Source of the DNA: JAZDOK01 sp043798715
GTDB taxonomy: Bacteria; Vulcanimicrobiota; JAZDOK01
Assembly (NCBI GenBank): GCA_043798715.1
Contig: JAZDOK010000086.1
Coordinates: 1 to 28,715, forward strand
DNA length: 28,715 nucleotides
Direction: 5' to 3'
The notes under the pieces: generated by a model
Told to the model about the DNA's origin: nothing
What the model saw: only the letters and a program-made list of their open reading frames with translations
Database searches by the model: none
Translations under genes and position numbers: made by a program
Shown here: positions 20,356 through 27,554 of the stretch, one piece after another
How positions within the stretch are numbered: position 1 is the first letter of the stretch
Layout of the letters: every line of letters begins with the position of its first letter

Positions 20356-22185
20356 CTAACCTCCGCCGGGAATGAGGCCGGTCATTTTAAGGTAGAACAG
20401 AACGCCCATCACGATCATCAGGATCACCGTGTGGATCTCCGCCATGAAAATGGTTCTCCAGGAAAAGATCCCATACCTGTTCGGGTATAGCCTGAACCTT
20501 GGTATGACGCGGGGAACGGAAAGGGAGTATTGGTAATACTCCTCTCCGAAAGTCTTGAGGAGATAATCCTCCTCCTGGGGAATTATTAGACCGTATACTC
20601 CAAAGTAGAAGAGCAGAAAAAACCCGTACAGTAAAAAATTCTGGAGGATCGTCGTCCCTCCGGTGGCTACGATGCAAAAACCGAGCGCCGTGATGAAGTT
20701 GCCGACGTACAGTGGATTTTTAACATGGGCATAGGGTCCCGCCGTCACCAGGCGCGGGGCCACCACTTTTGAATCCCTGGTGGTGGCGCCTGCATATCCC
20801 ACTCCCCAGATCCTTACGGCCTCACCAAGGAGAGCTACCGTGAGGCCAATCAGAAATGAAAGCGGCGTAGGCTTGCCGATAATGAGCGCCAGGAGCGCCA
20901 GGGGGAAGAGTATAGTGCCCCGCCACCTGAAAACCCAGGCCCTGAGGCGGCTCCGGTGGGCATCGGCCGTCGAAAGAATAAGGTTCCCGACTTTTTCGGC
21001 GGCCCCTCCCTGCCCCATGAGTCCCTTAAGTTCCCTGGAAATCGCCTCGCGCCTCTCCCCGTCCTTCAGGAGCCCGATGGCGACCTCCGAGATCTCGGAG
21101 GCGCTATCCTCCACCATTACCTCGGGGACTACATTCCTAAGAGCCGCCTGATTGGGCAGAGATGTAAATCGAAGTCTCCGCGCAATTCCCTGGAGGATTG
21201 CCTTCCTCAGGGAGGACCAGGGGGGAAGCAGGTTCAGAAGCCAGCCAAGACCGCCCCTGGGAATCGTGGCCTTCCAAGAAGAGGCTACGATCATGGGACG
21301 GGCCAGGGTGGCAATTTCGGCCGTATTGGTCCCGGGAATCGTGATCAGAAGATCGGAGACATTCATCACGTCATATTGTTGTTCCCTGATAAGGAGGATC
21401 CGGGTTCCCCTCCCGGTCACTATATAGTCGCCGGAGCCGTCGGTTTCAAGAGTGCCCGAGGAGCCCTGGATGGCGGTTTTGTGCGGCTTAAGACACTCCT
21501 TAAGATCTTCAGTAGAGACGAAGGGAGACAGTCCCAGAATGAACTGAACCTCTCCCACGGCCTCCTCTATTTCCTCGGCGGCCCTCAAAAAGACAGGGAG
21601 GCTGTCCCTCACATGGCAGGTCCGGCTCCCCGGTAGGATGCCCACGGTCAGCTTCTCTTCGCTCAAAGACCAGCGCTTCAGCGCTTCCTCCCTGGAAAAT
21701 GCGGGCTGCACCCCGTCCAGCATGAGATTTTCGACGACATGGATCCTTTTTTCCGGGACGCCTTTTTTAATAAAATCCCCGCGTGTCTTCTCGTCAATGA
21801 CGCAGAGCGCGTCAAAACGCCTGAGCCAGGAGGAAAAACGCGTGGCATAGGCCAGGGATGGAAACCTCGTCTTCCAGGCCACCCAGATGGCATGCCAGAA
21901 ATCCCCGCCCAGAAAAACCACGATCCCCCGGGGCGCAGGAAAGTAATCCTTCACGGTCTTTCCGGCGAGAAAAAGAAGGAAACCCCGGGGAGAAAATACG
22001 AGGTCCACCCCGGGCAGATTAACGGCGATCGCCTCCTCCTTACCGCTGGCATAAGGACAGGGAACGAGCATAACGACCACCCTGGCGGCGGGATTTTTTT
22101 CCTTGAGTTTTTTCACGGTCACCTTGACCCAGGAATAAAGTTCGCCGGGGCTGTTGGTGATGATGATAATATCCATGTCATGCAT
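20356..22185 (-). CDS. Fusion of LpxB-like glycosyltransferase and ICMT/PEMT-type membrane methyltransferase
   Basis: 609 residues from ATG 22185, which has GGAG ten bases upstream and overlaps the lpxB stop by 8 bases; ATG 22176 is an alternative. Residues 1-410 are LpxB-like: MDIIIITNSPGELYSWVKVT, VVFLGGDFWHAIWVAWK, VGILPGSRTCHVRDSLPVFL and LLITIPGTNTAEIATLARPM. From about 415 a membrane part with several helices follows. It includes VTAGPYAHVKNPLYVGNFIT and EEDYLLKTFGEEYYQYSLSV, the signature of isoprenylcysteine/phospholipid methyltransferases that use S-adenosylmethionine. The fusion suggests a lipid-linked sugar is made and methylated, or that the membrane part holds the lipid substrate. 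Neither activity is proven. It lies between lpxB and the metallophosphoesterase. Confidence 0.85.
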   Translation of the reverse strand: MHDMDIIIITNSPGELYSWVKVTVKKLKEKNPAARVVVMLVPCPYASGKEEAIAVNLPGVDLVFSPRGFLLFLAGKTVKDYFPAPRGIVVFLGGDFWHAIWVAWKTRFPSLAYATRFSSWLRRFDALCVIDEKTRGDFIKKGVPEKRIHVVENLMLDGVQPAFSREEALKRWSLSEEKLTVGILPGSRTCHVRDSLPVFLRAAEEIEEAVGEVQFILGLSPFVSTEDLKECLKPHKTAIQGSSGTLETDGSGDYIVTGRGTRILLIREQQYDVMNVSDLLITIPGTNTAEIATLARPMIVASSWKATIPRGGLGWLLNLLPPWSSLRKAILQGIARRLRFTSLPNQAALRNVVPEVMVEDSASEISEVAIGLLKDGERREAISRELKGLMGQGGAAEKVGNLILSTADAHRSRLRAWVFRWRGTILFPLALLALIIGKPTPLSFLIGLTVALLGEAVRIWGVGYAGATTRDSKVVAPRLVTAGPYAHVKNPLYVGNFITALGFCIVATGGTTILQNFLLYGFFLLFYFGVYGLIIPQEEDYLLKTFGEEYYQYSLSVPRVIPRFRLYPNRYGIFSWRTIFMAEIHTVILMIVMGVLFYLKMTGLIPGGG

Positions 22186-23317
22186 TGGCTGATAACTCCA
22201 GAATATATCGGGCGACTTTTTCGACGACTCCCGCTTCCCCCAGCGAAGAGCGCACCCTGTTGAGTTCTTCTTTGATTGCCTCATTACGCCGGGGATCCGT
22301 GAGAATTTCAAGCGCGCAGGCGGCAATATTGGCCGGTGTCGCCTGATCCTGAAGAAGCTCCGGAAGGACCTTGCGTCCCAGAATCAGGTTGGGAAGAGCG
22401 ATGCAGGGAACATGCACGAAGATCTTTGCCAGGAACCAGTCCATGCGGGGGAGGCGGTAGATGACGACCATCGGGATTCCCAGACAGGCCGCCTCCAGGG
22501 TGGCCGTCCCGGAAGAAGTGAGGAGAAGCTCTGAAACCCGCATCACATCGTGCGAAGATCCATCGAACACGGTGACGGGGAGACTGTTCCCGGAGATGAA
22601 CGAACGGATCAGGGGAAGAAGAGCCGGCGTGGCGACCGGAATGACGAAGTGGGCCTCCGGAATGGATTTTAGAATAATCTCCGCCCCCCCGAGTAGCGGG
22701 GGAAGGAGAGCCAGGATCTCCTGGGTCCTGCTGCCGGGCAGAAGACCGATCAGGCGCTTGCCTTCAGGCAATTCCATCTTTTCCCGGATGTTCCCGGCAG
22801 AACCGGCATCCCCGATGTAATCTACAATGGGATGTCCGAAAAATGACGCCTTGACACCCGCTTCTTCATATGTCGAAACAGTGACCGGAAAAGTCGCAAT
22901 CACATTTTTGACGATGGCGGAAATACGCCGCGCCCGGCCGGGATCCCGGCTCCAGGCGGAGGGAGGAAAATAATACACCCGGTTCAACCCGTGCTTCCGG
23001 GCAAACTTGGCCAGCCGCATATTGATGGCGGGAGAATCAATCAGAACAAGAATATCCGGCCGCTCCGAAAGAAGCGTCCGCTTTATACGGACCATCTTCA
23101 TCCAGAGACCCGGCACCCTCAAGAGCCCCTCCCTGAAACCGACGGCTCCCCATTCCGAGCTATCGTAGAGAAGGCGTACTCTCTCTTTCTCCATCCTGGG
23201 ACCGCCCACCCCGAAGAGGGAAAGCTCAGGCTCCAGAGCATAAAGATGCCGGGCCAGAAGGGCTCCCTGCAGATCTCCGGAGGCTTCGCCCGCTATGATG
23301 GCAATTTTTTTTTTCAT
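22178..23317 (-). CDS. lpxB: Lipid-A-disaccharide synthase
   Basis: 379 residues, a peripheral GT19 enzyme that joins UDP-2,3-diacyl-sugar and lipid X into the lipid A disaccharide. It opens with KIAIIAGEASGDLQGALLAR, the true LpxB signature. VLIDSPAINMRLAKFARKHG carries the conserved Asp (the second Asp of the usual DAPDFN is Ala). LIGLLPGSRTQEILALLPPL and LLTSSGTATLEAACLGIPMV form the UDP-sugar site, and ALPNLILGRKVLPELLQD matches the family end. The ATG has GGAAG five bases upstream. It follows lpxA by 28 bases and overlaps the fusion gene. Compared with the two LpxB-like paralogues in the window, this is the pathway enzyme. Confidence 0.93.
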   Translation of the reverse strand: MKKKIAIIAGEASGDLQGALLARHLYALEPELSLFGVGGPRMEKERVRLLYDSSEWGAVGFREGLLRVPGLWMKMVRIKRTLLSERPDILVLIDSPAINMRLAKFARKHGLNRVYYFPPSAWSRDPGRARRISAIVKNVIATFPVTVSTYEEAGVKASFFGHPIVDYIGDAGSAGNIREKMELPEGKRLIGLLPGSRTQEILALLPPLLGGAEIILKSIPEAHFVIPVATPALLPLIRSFISGNSLPVTVFDGSSHDVMRVSELLLTSSGTATLEAACLGIPMVVIYRLPRMDWFLAKIFVHVPCIALPNLILGRKVLPELLQDQATPANIAACALEILTDPRRNEAIKEELNRVRSSLGEAGVVEKVARYILELSANA

Positions 23318-23345
23318 TCAGTCTTCCAACAACACGTCGGCACGC

Positions 23346-24176
23346 TTACTCTTCATCTACCAGAGCATCTGCGGAGATGTCCGCCCCCCTCGAAATGTTC
23401 CTGAATAGAACGCCCATCCTGGAGCGTTTCTCGAGGAACCCGAGCATGGCCTCCAGCTCCGAACCTCCCGGGATCGTCTCCCTGATTTTCTGGACGGCAC
23501 CGGGCAGAGGAAGCCCCGAGTTGGCCATTATCTTGAAAGCCGATTTTATCTGGGAGCGGATGTCCGCCGGAATGTTCCTTCTGCGCATCCCCCGATAATT
23601 TATTCCATACAATCTGGCCGGTTGACCGACCGCCACGGCATAGGGCGGGATGTCCTTGATAACCCTTGAATAGCCCCCTATCATGGTAAGGCGCCCGATC
23701 CTCACAAATTGATGAGCTCCGGAGTATCCTCCGATGGTTGCCTGATCTTCTATCTCCACATGTCCGGAAAGGCCCACGGAATTGGCAATCGTAACTTCAT
23801 TGCCGATGATGCAGTTATGGGCGACGTGGACATAGGCCATAAGCATGTTGCCGTCGCCGATGGTCGTTGACTGCCCAATCCCGGCAGCCCGGTGTACCGT
23901 CACATATTCCCGGATGATGTTGTTATTCCCCACCCGGACGTAGGTCTCTTCCCCGCGATACTTCGCATCCTGGGGAGGAGTCCCTATGACGGCACCGTGT
24001 GAAATAATGTTGTTCCGCCCTATTTGGGTCCATCCCGAAACGACTACTCCGGATTGCAGGCGGCATCCGCTTCCGATCTCAACGTTCCCGTCAATCAGGC
24101 AATAAGGGCCAATCTCGACATCATCGCCGATTTGCGCTTCCGGATGAACAATGGCCGTTGGATGTATCGTGATAAT
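23346..24176 (-). CDS. lpxA: UDP-sugar O/N-acyltransferase LpxA, apparent ATT start
   Basis: 276 residues when begun at ATT 24176. LpxA puts the first 3-hydroxyacyl chain on the UDP-sugar at the cytoplasmic side. Left-handed beta-helix hexapeptide repeats begin at HPTAIVHPEAQIGDDVEIGP and run to about residue 190. The catalytic His is His120 in AYVHVAHNC, equivalent to His125 of E. coli. A helical C-terminal domain follows. The first standard start, GTG 23933, would delete 81 residues of the helix, so it cannot be right. No ATG, GTG or TTG lies upstream in frame. ATT 24176 lies six bases after GGGGGAG and yields MITIHPTAIVHP, the normal LpxA beginning. It follows gnnA by 18 bases. With gnnA/gnnB beside it, it may use the 3-amino sugar nucleotide. 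Confidence 0.9.
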   Translation of the reverse strand: MITIHPTAIVHPEAQIGDDVEIGPYCLIDGNVEIGSGCRLQSGVVVSGWTQIGRNNIISHGAVIGTPPQDAKYRGEETYVRVGNNNIIREYVTVHRAAGIGQSTTIGDGNMLMAYVHVAHNCIIGNEVTIANSVGLSGHVEIEDQATIGGYSGAHQFVRIGRLTMIGGYSRVIKDIPPYAVAVGQPARLYGINYRGMRRRNIPADIRSQIKSAFKIMANSGLPLPGAVQKIRETIPGGSELEAMLGFLEKRSRMGVLFRNISRGADISADALVDEE

Positions 24177-24190
24177 GGTAATCTCCCCCT
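24174..24190 (-). promoter_or_regulatory. Ribosome-binding site and unusual ATT start of lpxA
   Basis: On the minus strand AGGGGGAG, six bases, then ATT ATC ACG ATA CAT CCA. An ATT nine bases... two codons earlier (24182) is too near the site. ATT as a start is known mainly from infC, where it serves regulation. A base change from ATG is the alternative. Confidence 0.6.
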
Positions 24191-24194
24191 CTCT

Positions 24195-25169
24195 CTAAAT
24201 CAGAGATGCAATCTCCTTCTCAAAATGTCCCTTGTCCTTGACAATCCGCATGTGAGCCGTTATCTGAACGGCCAGATCCAGCGCTTTCTTCCCGTCCTCC
24301 CCGCTGACCATGGGCTCCTTGTTGGTGCGCACGCACTCCATGAAATGCTCCAGTTCCAGGCGGAGAGGCTCTGATTTATTTACTGGAACGGATTCCGGGG
24401 GAACCGCTTTCCCTTTCCTGGGAGGACGCAGGACACTCAGCGTCTGGTTCATGAAATCAAGGAGTATTGTTTTTTCGGTTTCCACGACCCGAAGCTGGCG
24501 CAGTTTTTCACCGCTTATCCTGCTGGCGATCAGATTGGCTATCGCCCCGTTTTTAAAGAGAATCTGAACCAGGGCGAAGTCCTCATACTGGGAATAAACG
24601 GAAAGCCCCAGGGCCCGGATGTCCTCTATAGGCGAGTTGATAAGGGAAATTATGATATCTATGTCGTGAATCATGAGGTCCCAGACGATGCCCACGTCGA
24701 GACTCTGCTTGGTGGGATATGCCAGGCGCCTGGTTTCGATGAAGAGAGGCGTCCCGACAATCTTTCTGAGTTCCAGCACCGCCGGATTGAAGCGCTCAAG
24801 ATGTCCGACCTGGAGGATGAGACCCTGCTCCTTGGCCAGATCCACCAGCTTTTTGGCCTGGTTGAGGTCGGTGGTGATGGGCTTTTCTACCAGGACATCG
24901 GCCTCCTGCAGGAGAAAATCACGGGCCATCTTGTAGTGGAGACTGGTCGGCACTGCAATGTTGACGGCTTTGACCTTGCCGAAGAGTTCCCGGTAATCGG
25001 AATAATAGGCGACGTTGTACTGCTTGGCGCACTCTCTCCCCCGCTCCCCGTCAATCTCCGCAATTCCCACCAGTTCCACTCCGGGCATCTGGGAGTAGAT
25101 CCGCACGTGGTGCTGTCCGAAATTGCCGATGCCGACAACTCCAACTTTTATCGGTTTCTTTGAAGGCAT
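24195..25169 (-). CDS. gnnA: UDP-GlcNAc 3-dehydrogenase-type oxidoreductase (GnnA-like)
   Basis: 324 residues from ATG 25169. A longer frame to 25319 is rejected because its first 50 residues are Arg-rich and lie inside the aminotransferase gene. Rossmann fold IKVGVVGIGNFGQHH (Gly13-x-Gly15-x-x-Gly18), the Glu-Lys-Pro motif in VLVEKPIT, and LMIHDIDIIISL with the conserved His are those of the Gfo/Idh/MocA family. Family knowledge: in Acidithiobacillus and Leptospira, GnnA oxidises the 3-OH of UDP-GlcNAc and GnnB aminates the product, giving UDP-GlcNAc3N for amide-linked lipid A. Placement between an aminotransferase and lpxA matches that exactly. It starts 10 bases after gnnB. The substrate is inferred from context, hence moderate confidence on the symbol. 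Confidence 0.8.
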   Translation of the reverse strand: MPSKKPIKVGVVGIGNFGQHHVRIYSQMPGVELVGIAEIDGERGRECAKQYNVAYYSDYRELFGKVKAVNIAVPTSLHYKMARDFLLQEADVLVEKPITTDLNQAKKLVDLAKEQGLILQVGHLERFNPAVLELRKIVGTPLFIETRRLAYPTKQSLDVGIVWDLMIHDIDIIISLINSPIEDIRALGLSVYSQYEDFALVQILFKNGAIANLIASRISGEKLRQLRVVETEKTILLDFMNQTLSVLRPPRKGKAVPPESVPVNKSEPLRLELEHFMECVRTNKEPMVSGEDGKKALDLAVQITAHMRIVKDKGHFEKEIASLI

Positions 25170-25179
25170 GATTAAAACC

Positions 25180-26274
25180 TCATTCCTCTGGTTTAAAAGC
25201 CGACACGGCGCCGGCCACCTGTTCGAGATCTCCCTCCGTGAGAGCCGGATGGACCGGGAGAGAGACGACTTCCCTCGCCGCCTTCTCCGCCTCCGGATAA
25301 CATAACTCCCCATAACCAAGTTTTTTATAAAGCGGCTGATGGTGAAGCGGCAGGGGATAATAGACTTTGGAGGCCACCCCGGCTGAGGTTAAGTGCTCGA
25401 TAAATCTCGCCCGATCGGGGACCCTCAGGGTGTACTGGTGATAGACGTGATGATAACCGGACGGTTCATCGGGTGTTTTGAGCCACCCAATCTTCTTGAA
25501 TCGCTCGTTGTAGAAGGCGGCGTTCTTCCTGCGCTTCTCGTTGAATCCGGGAAGCTTCTCCAACTGGCAGATTCCAAGGGCCGCTTCTATATTAGTCATC
25601 CGGAAATTGTACCCGAGTATTTCATGCTGGTATTCATTGGGAGCCCCGTGGCTCCGCAGGAGGCGGACATCCCGGGCCAGCTCGTCCTTGTCCGTGAGAA
25701 CCATCCCGCCCTCGGCAGTGGTCATGTTCTTGGTCGGATAAAAACTAAAAACGGACGCATCCCCCAGACTTCCGGCATATTTCCCGTTAAACCGGGCTCC
25801 ATGCGCCTGGGCTGCGTCTTCAATAAGAAGAATGCGATGTTTTTCAGCCAGTTTCCTCAAGGCGCCCATGTCGGCCGGAAGCCCGAAGAGGTTGACCACC
25901 AGGATGGCTTTTATCCCGGGGACCTTTTCCAGAACCGAGGAGGCGACATCCGGATCCAGGTTGAAAGTCTCCGGATCTATGTCGCAAAAAACAGGCACTC
26001 CCCCGCAGTAGAGAATGGAATTGGCGGTGGCGATGAAGGTGAACGGAGTCGTCAGAACTTTGTCTCCCCACCCTATCCCGGCCGCCTGCAGAGCCAGATG
26101 AAGAGCGGTCGTTCCGGATGAAGTGGCCATGGCGTGCTTGGATCCGATGTAGCGTGCAAACTTTTCCTCAAATTCGGTGACCACCCTGCCTGCAGCCAGA
26201 ATGCCGGAATCCAGAACTTCCATTACTTTCTTTTTTTCTTCTTCCCCTATCAGGGGCTTGGCGATTGGTATCAT
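25180..26274 (-). CDS. gnnB: DegT/DnrJ-type sugar-nucleotide aminotransferase (GnnB-like)
   Basis: 364 residues, PLP-dependent. MIPIAKPLIGEEEKKKVMEV opens the fold, and ATSSGTTALHLALQAAGI binds the cofactor phosphate. Asp153 in IEDAAQAHGA contacts the pyridine, and SVFSFYPTKNMTTAEGGMV contains the PLP-binding Lys182. These are the marks of the DegT/DnrJ/EryC1/StrS family. The proposed reaction is transfer of an amino group from glutamate to the 3-keto UDP-GlcNAc made by the neighbouring dehydrogenase. Its ATG overlaps the fabZ stop (ATGA), and gnnA begins 10 bases after its stop, so lpxC-fabZ-gnnB-gnnA-lpxA is one operon. Another amino-sugar role, such as O-antigen synthesis, is less likely in this position. 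Confidence 0.8.
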   Translation of the reverse strand: MIPIAKPLIGEEEKKKVMEVLDSGILAAGRVVTEFEEKFARYIGSKHAMATSSGTTALHLALQAAGIGWGDKVLTTPFTFIATANSILYCGGVPVFCDIDPETFNLDPDVASSVLEKVPGIKAILVVNLFGLPADMGALRKLAEKHRILLIEDAAQAHGARFNGKYAGSLGDASVFSFYPTKNMTTAEGGMVLTDKDELARDVRLLRSHGAPNEYQHEILGYNFRMTNIEAALGICQLEKLPGFNEKRRKNAAFYNERFKKIGWLKTPDEPSGYHHVYHQYTLRVPDRARFIEHLTSAGVASKVYYPLPLHHQPLYKKLGYGELCYPEAEKAAREVVSLPVHPALTEGDLEQVAGAVSAFKPEE

Positions 26275-26714
26275 TCTACACCCGCTTTCTCCTCAATAAA
26301 AGCAAACAGCATGTCCCCCTCGACCACCGTGCATGAGCCGACTTTGGCCGTGCCCCGGCATTTTCCTATATTGCCCTTCTTTCCCAAAAGCACTACTTCC
26401 ATAATCAGCTGATCCCCCGGGAAAACCTGTTTGCGAAAACGCATGTTATCTATTCCCCCAAGGAGGGGTATCATCCTCTTCTCCTTCCGGGATGCCAGCA
26501 ACATTACCCCTCCCACCTGGGCTATGGCCTCGACGATAAGCACCCCCGGCATTATGGGGATGCCTGGAAAATGGCCCTGGAAAAACGGTTCATTGATGGT
26601 CACGTTTTTGATCCCGACCGCGCGCGTGTCATCTTCGATTTCAATGATTCGATCGACCAGCAGAAAAGGGTAACGGTGACGAAGGATTTCCATGATCTCT
26701 TTTGCTTCAATCAT
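26271..26714 (-). CDS. fabZ: 3-hydroxyacyl-[acyl-carrier-protein] dehydratase FabZ
   Basis: 147 residues, hot-dog fold, cytoplasmic. It dehydrates 3-hydroxyacyl-ACP, competing with LpxA for the same substrate. The motifs HRYPFLLVDRIIEIE and FFQGHFPGIPIMPGVLIVEA contain catalytic His48 and Glu62. It ends within the family size. Both ends overlap neighbours by ATGA: the start with the lpxC stop and the stop with the gnnB start. This lpxC-fabZ-lpxA order, with gnnBA inserted, is common in diderm bacteria. Confidence 0.95.
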   Translation of the reverse strand: MIEAKEIMEILRHRYPFLLVDRIIEIEDDTRAVGIKNVTINEPFFQGHFPGIPIMPGVLIVEAIAQVGGVMLLASRKEKRMIPLLGGIDNMRFRKQVFPGDQLIMEVVLLGKKGNIGKCRGTAKVGSCTVVEGDMLFAFIEEKAGVE

Positions 26715-27541
26715 AATGCAGCCTCCTCGGCGTGAATGATTTTTACCAGTTCGATATTGGAACGGTGTCCGCTTCTTATGGCCAGGATGTGGGCCCCAAG
26801 GGGCCGTCCCAGGACGGCCAGGTCCCCCACGAGATCCAGAACCTTGTGCCGGACGACCTCGTCGGGGAAGCGCAAAGGACTGGAATAGCCGTCCCGGTGC
26901 AGCAGGAAGGCGTTTTCCAGGCTCCCTCCCAGAGCCAGGTTGCTCTTTCGAAGCGCCTCGACCTCCTCCCAGAAACCGAAGGTCCTGGCCGGAGCGATCT
27001 CGGAAACAAAGTTTTCCTCGGTGAGAGAAATCTGGAGAAACTGAGTACCCGCCACTGAGTTTGGAAAACTCGCCACGTAGGTTATTTTCAACTCATCCGA
27101 GGGCAGGGCCAGAAGCAGGGCATCCCCCAGGGAAACCTGAAGAATCTTTCGGATATAAACACCCTTTTTCTCCTTCTTCTGGGCGACGATCTCCCCTCCC
27201 CTCAGCTGTAGAGCATACGGCTGGGCGCTTCCGTCCAGAATGGGGAGCTCCGCGCCGTCAATCTCCACCAGGAGATTGTCAATTCCCAGGCTCCAGACGG
27301 CCGCCAGAAAATGTTCCACCGTCATCAACTGAAAAGCGGCACTTCCGATGGTGGTGCATCGCTCAGCTCCTCCCGCCCCTTCCACTGAGATTTTCATACT
27401 GGGCTTTCCGGGGAGATCCAGCCGCTTAAAGACAATGCCGCTATCTTCGGAAGCTCCCAGAATCCGAAGGTGTACCTTTTGCCCGGAGTGGAGACCCACT
27501 CCCGATATGCTTACCTCGCCCCTTATGGTTCTTTGAAACAC
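26711..27541 (-). CDS. lpxC: UDP-3-O-acyl-N-acetylglucosamine deacetylase
   Basis: 276 residues from GTG 27541, chosen because AGAGG lies five bases upstream. GTG 27547 would add two residues but sits directly on the ribosome-binding site. LpxC performs the committed, zinc-dependent step of lipid A synthesis. Numbering from 27547, the zinc ligands are His79 (MTVEHFLAA), His234 and Asp238 (RHKVLDLVGD). Glu78 and His261 (SGHRSN) are the catalytic acid/base residues. ISGVGLHSGQKV opens the first domain, and GAELPILDGSAQPY is typical. Length fits the family (about 280-305). The stop overlaps fabZ. A gene of unknown function ends 13 bases upstream of this start. Confidence 0.95.
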   Translation of the reverse strand: MFQRTIRGEVSISGVGLHSGQKVHLRILGASEDSGIVFKRLDLPGKPSMKISVEGAGGAERCTTIGSAAFQLMTVEHFLAAVWSLGIDNLLVEIDGAELPILDGSAQPYALQLRGGEIVAQKKEKKGVYIRKILQVSLGDALLLALPSDELKITYVASFPNSVAGTQFLQISLTEENFVSEIAPARTFGFWEEVEALRKSNLALGGSLENAFLLHRDGYSSPLRFPDEVVRHKVLDLVGDLAVLGRPLGAHILAIRSGHRSNIELVKIIHAEEAAL

Positions 27542-27554
27542 TTCCACCTCTTTA

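Noticed and set aside
25170..25319. N-terminal extension of the GnnA-like dehydrogenase
   Set aside because: The 50 extra codons are Arg-rich, overlap the aminotransferase coding sequence, and ATG 25169 has its own ribosome-binding site just before the Rossmann motif.
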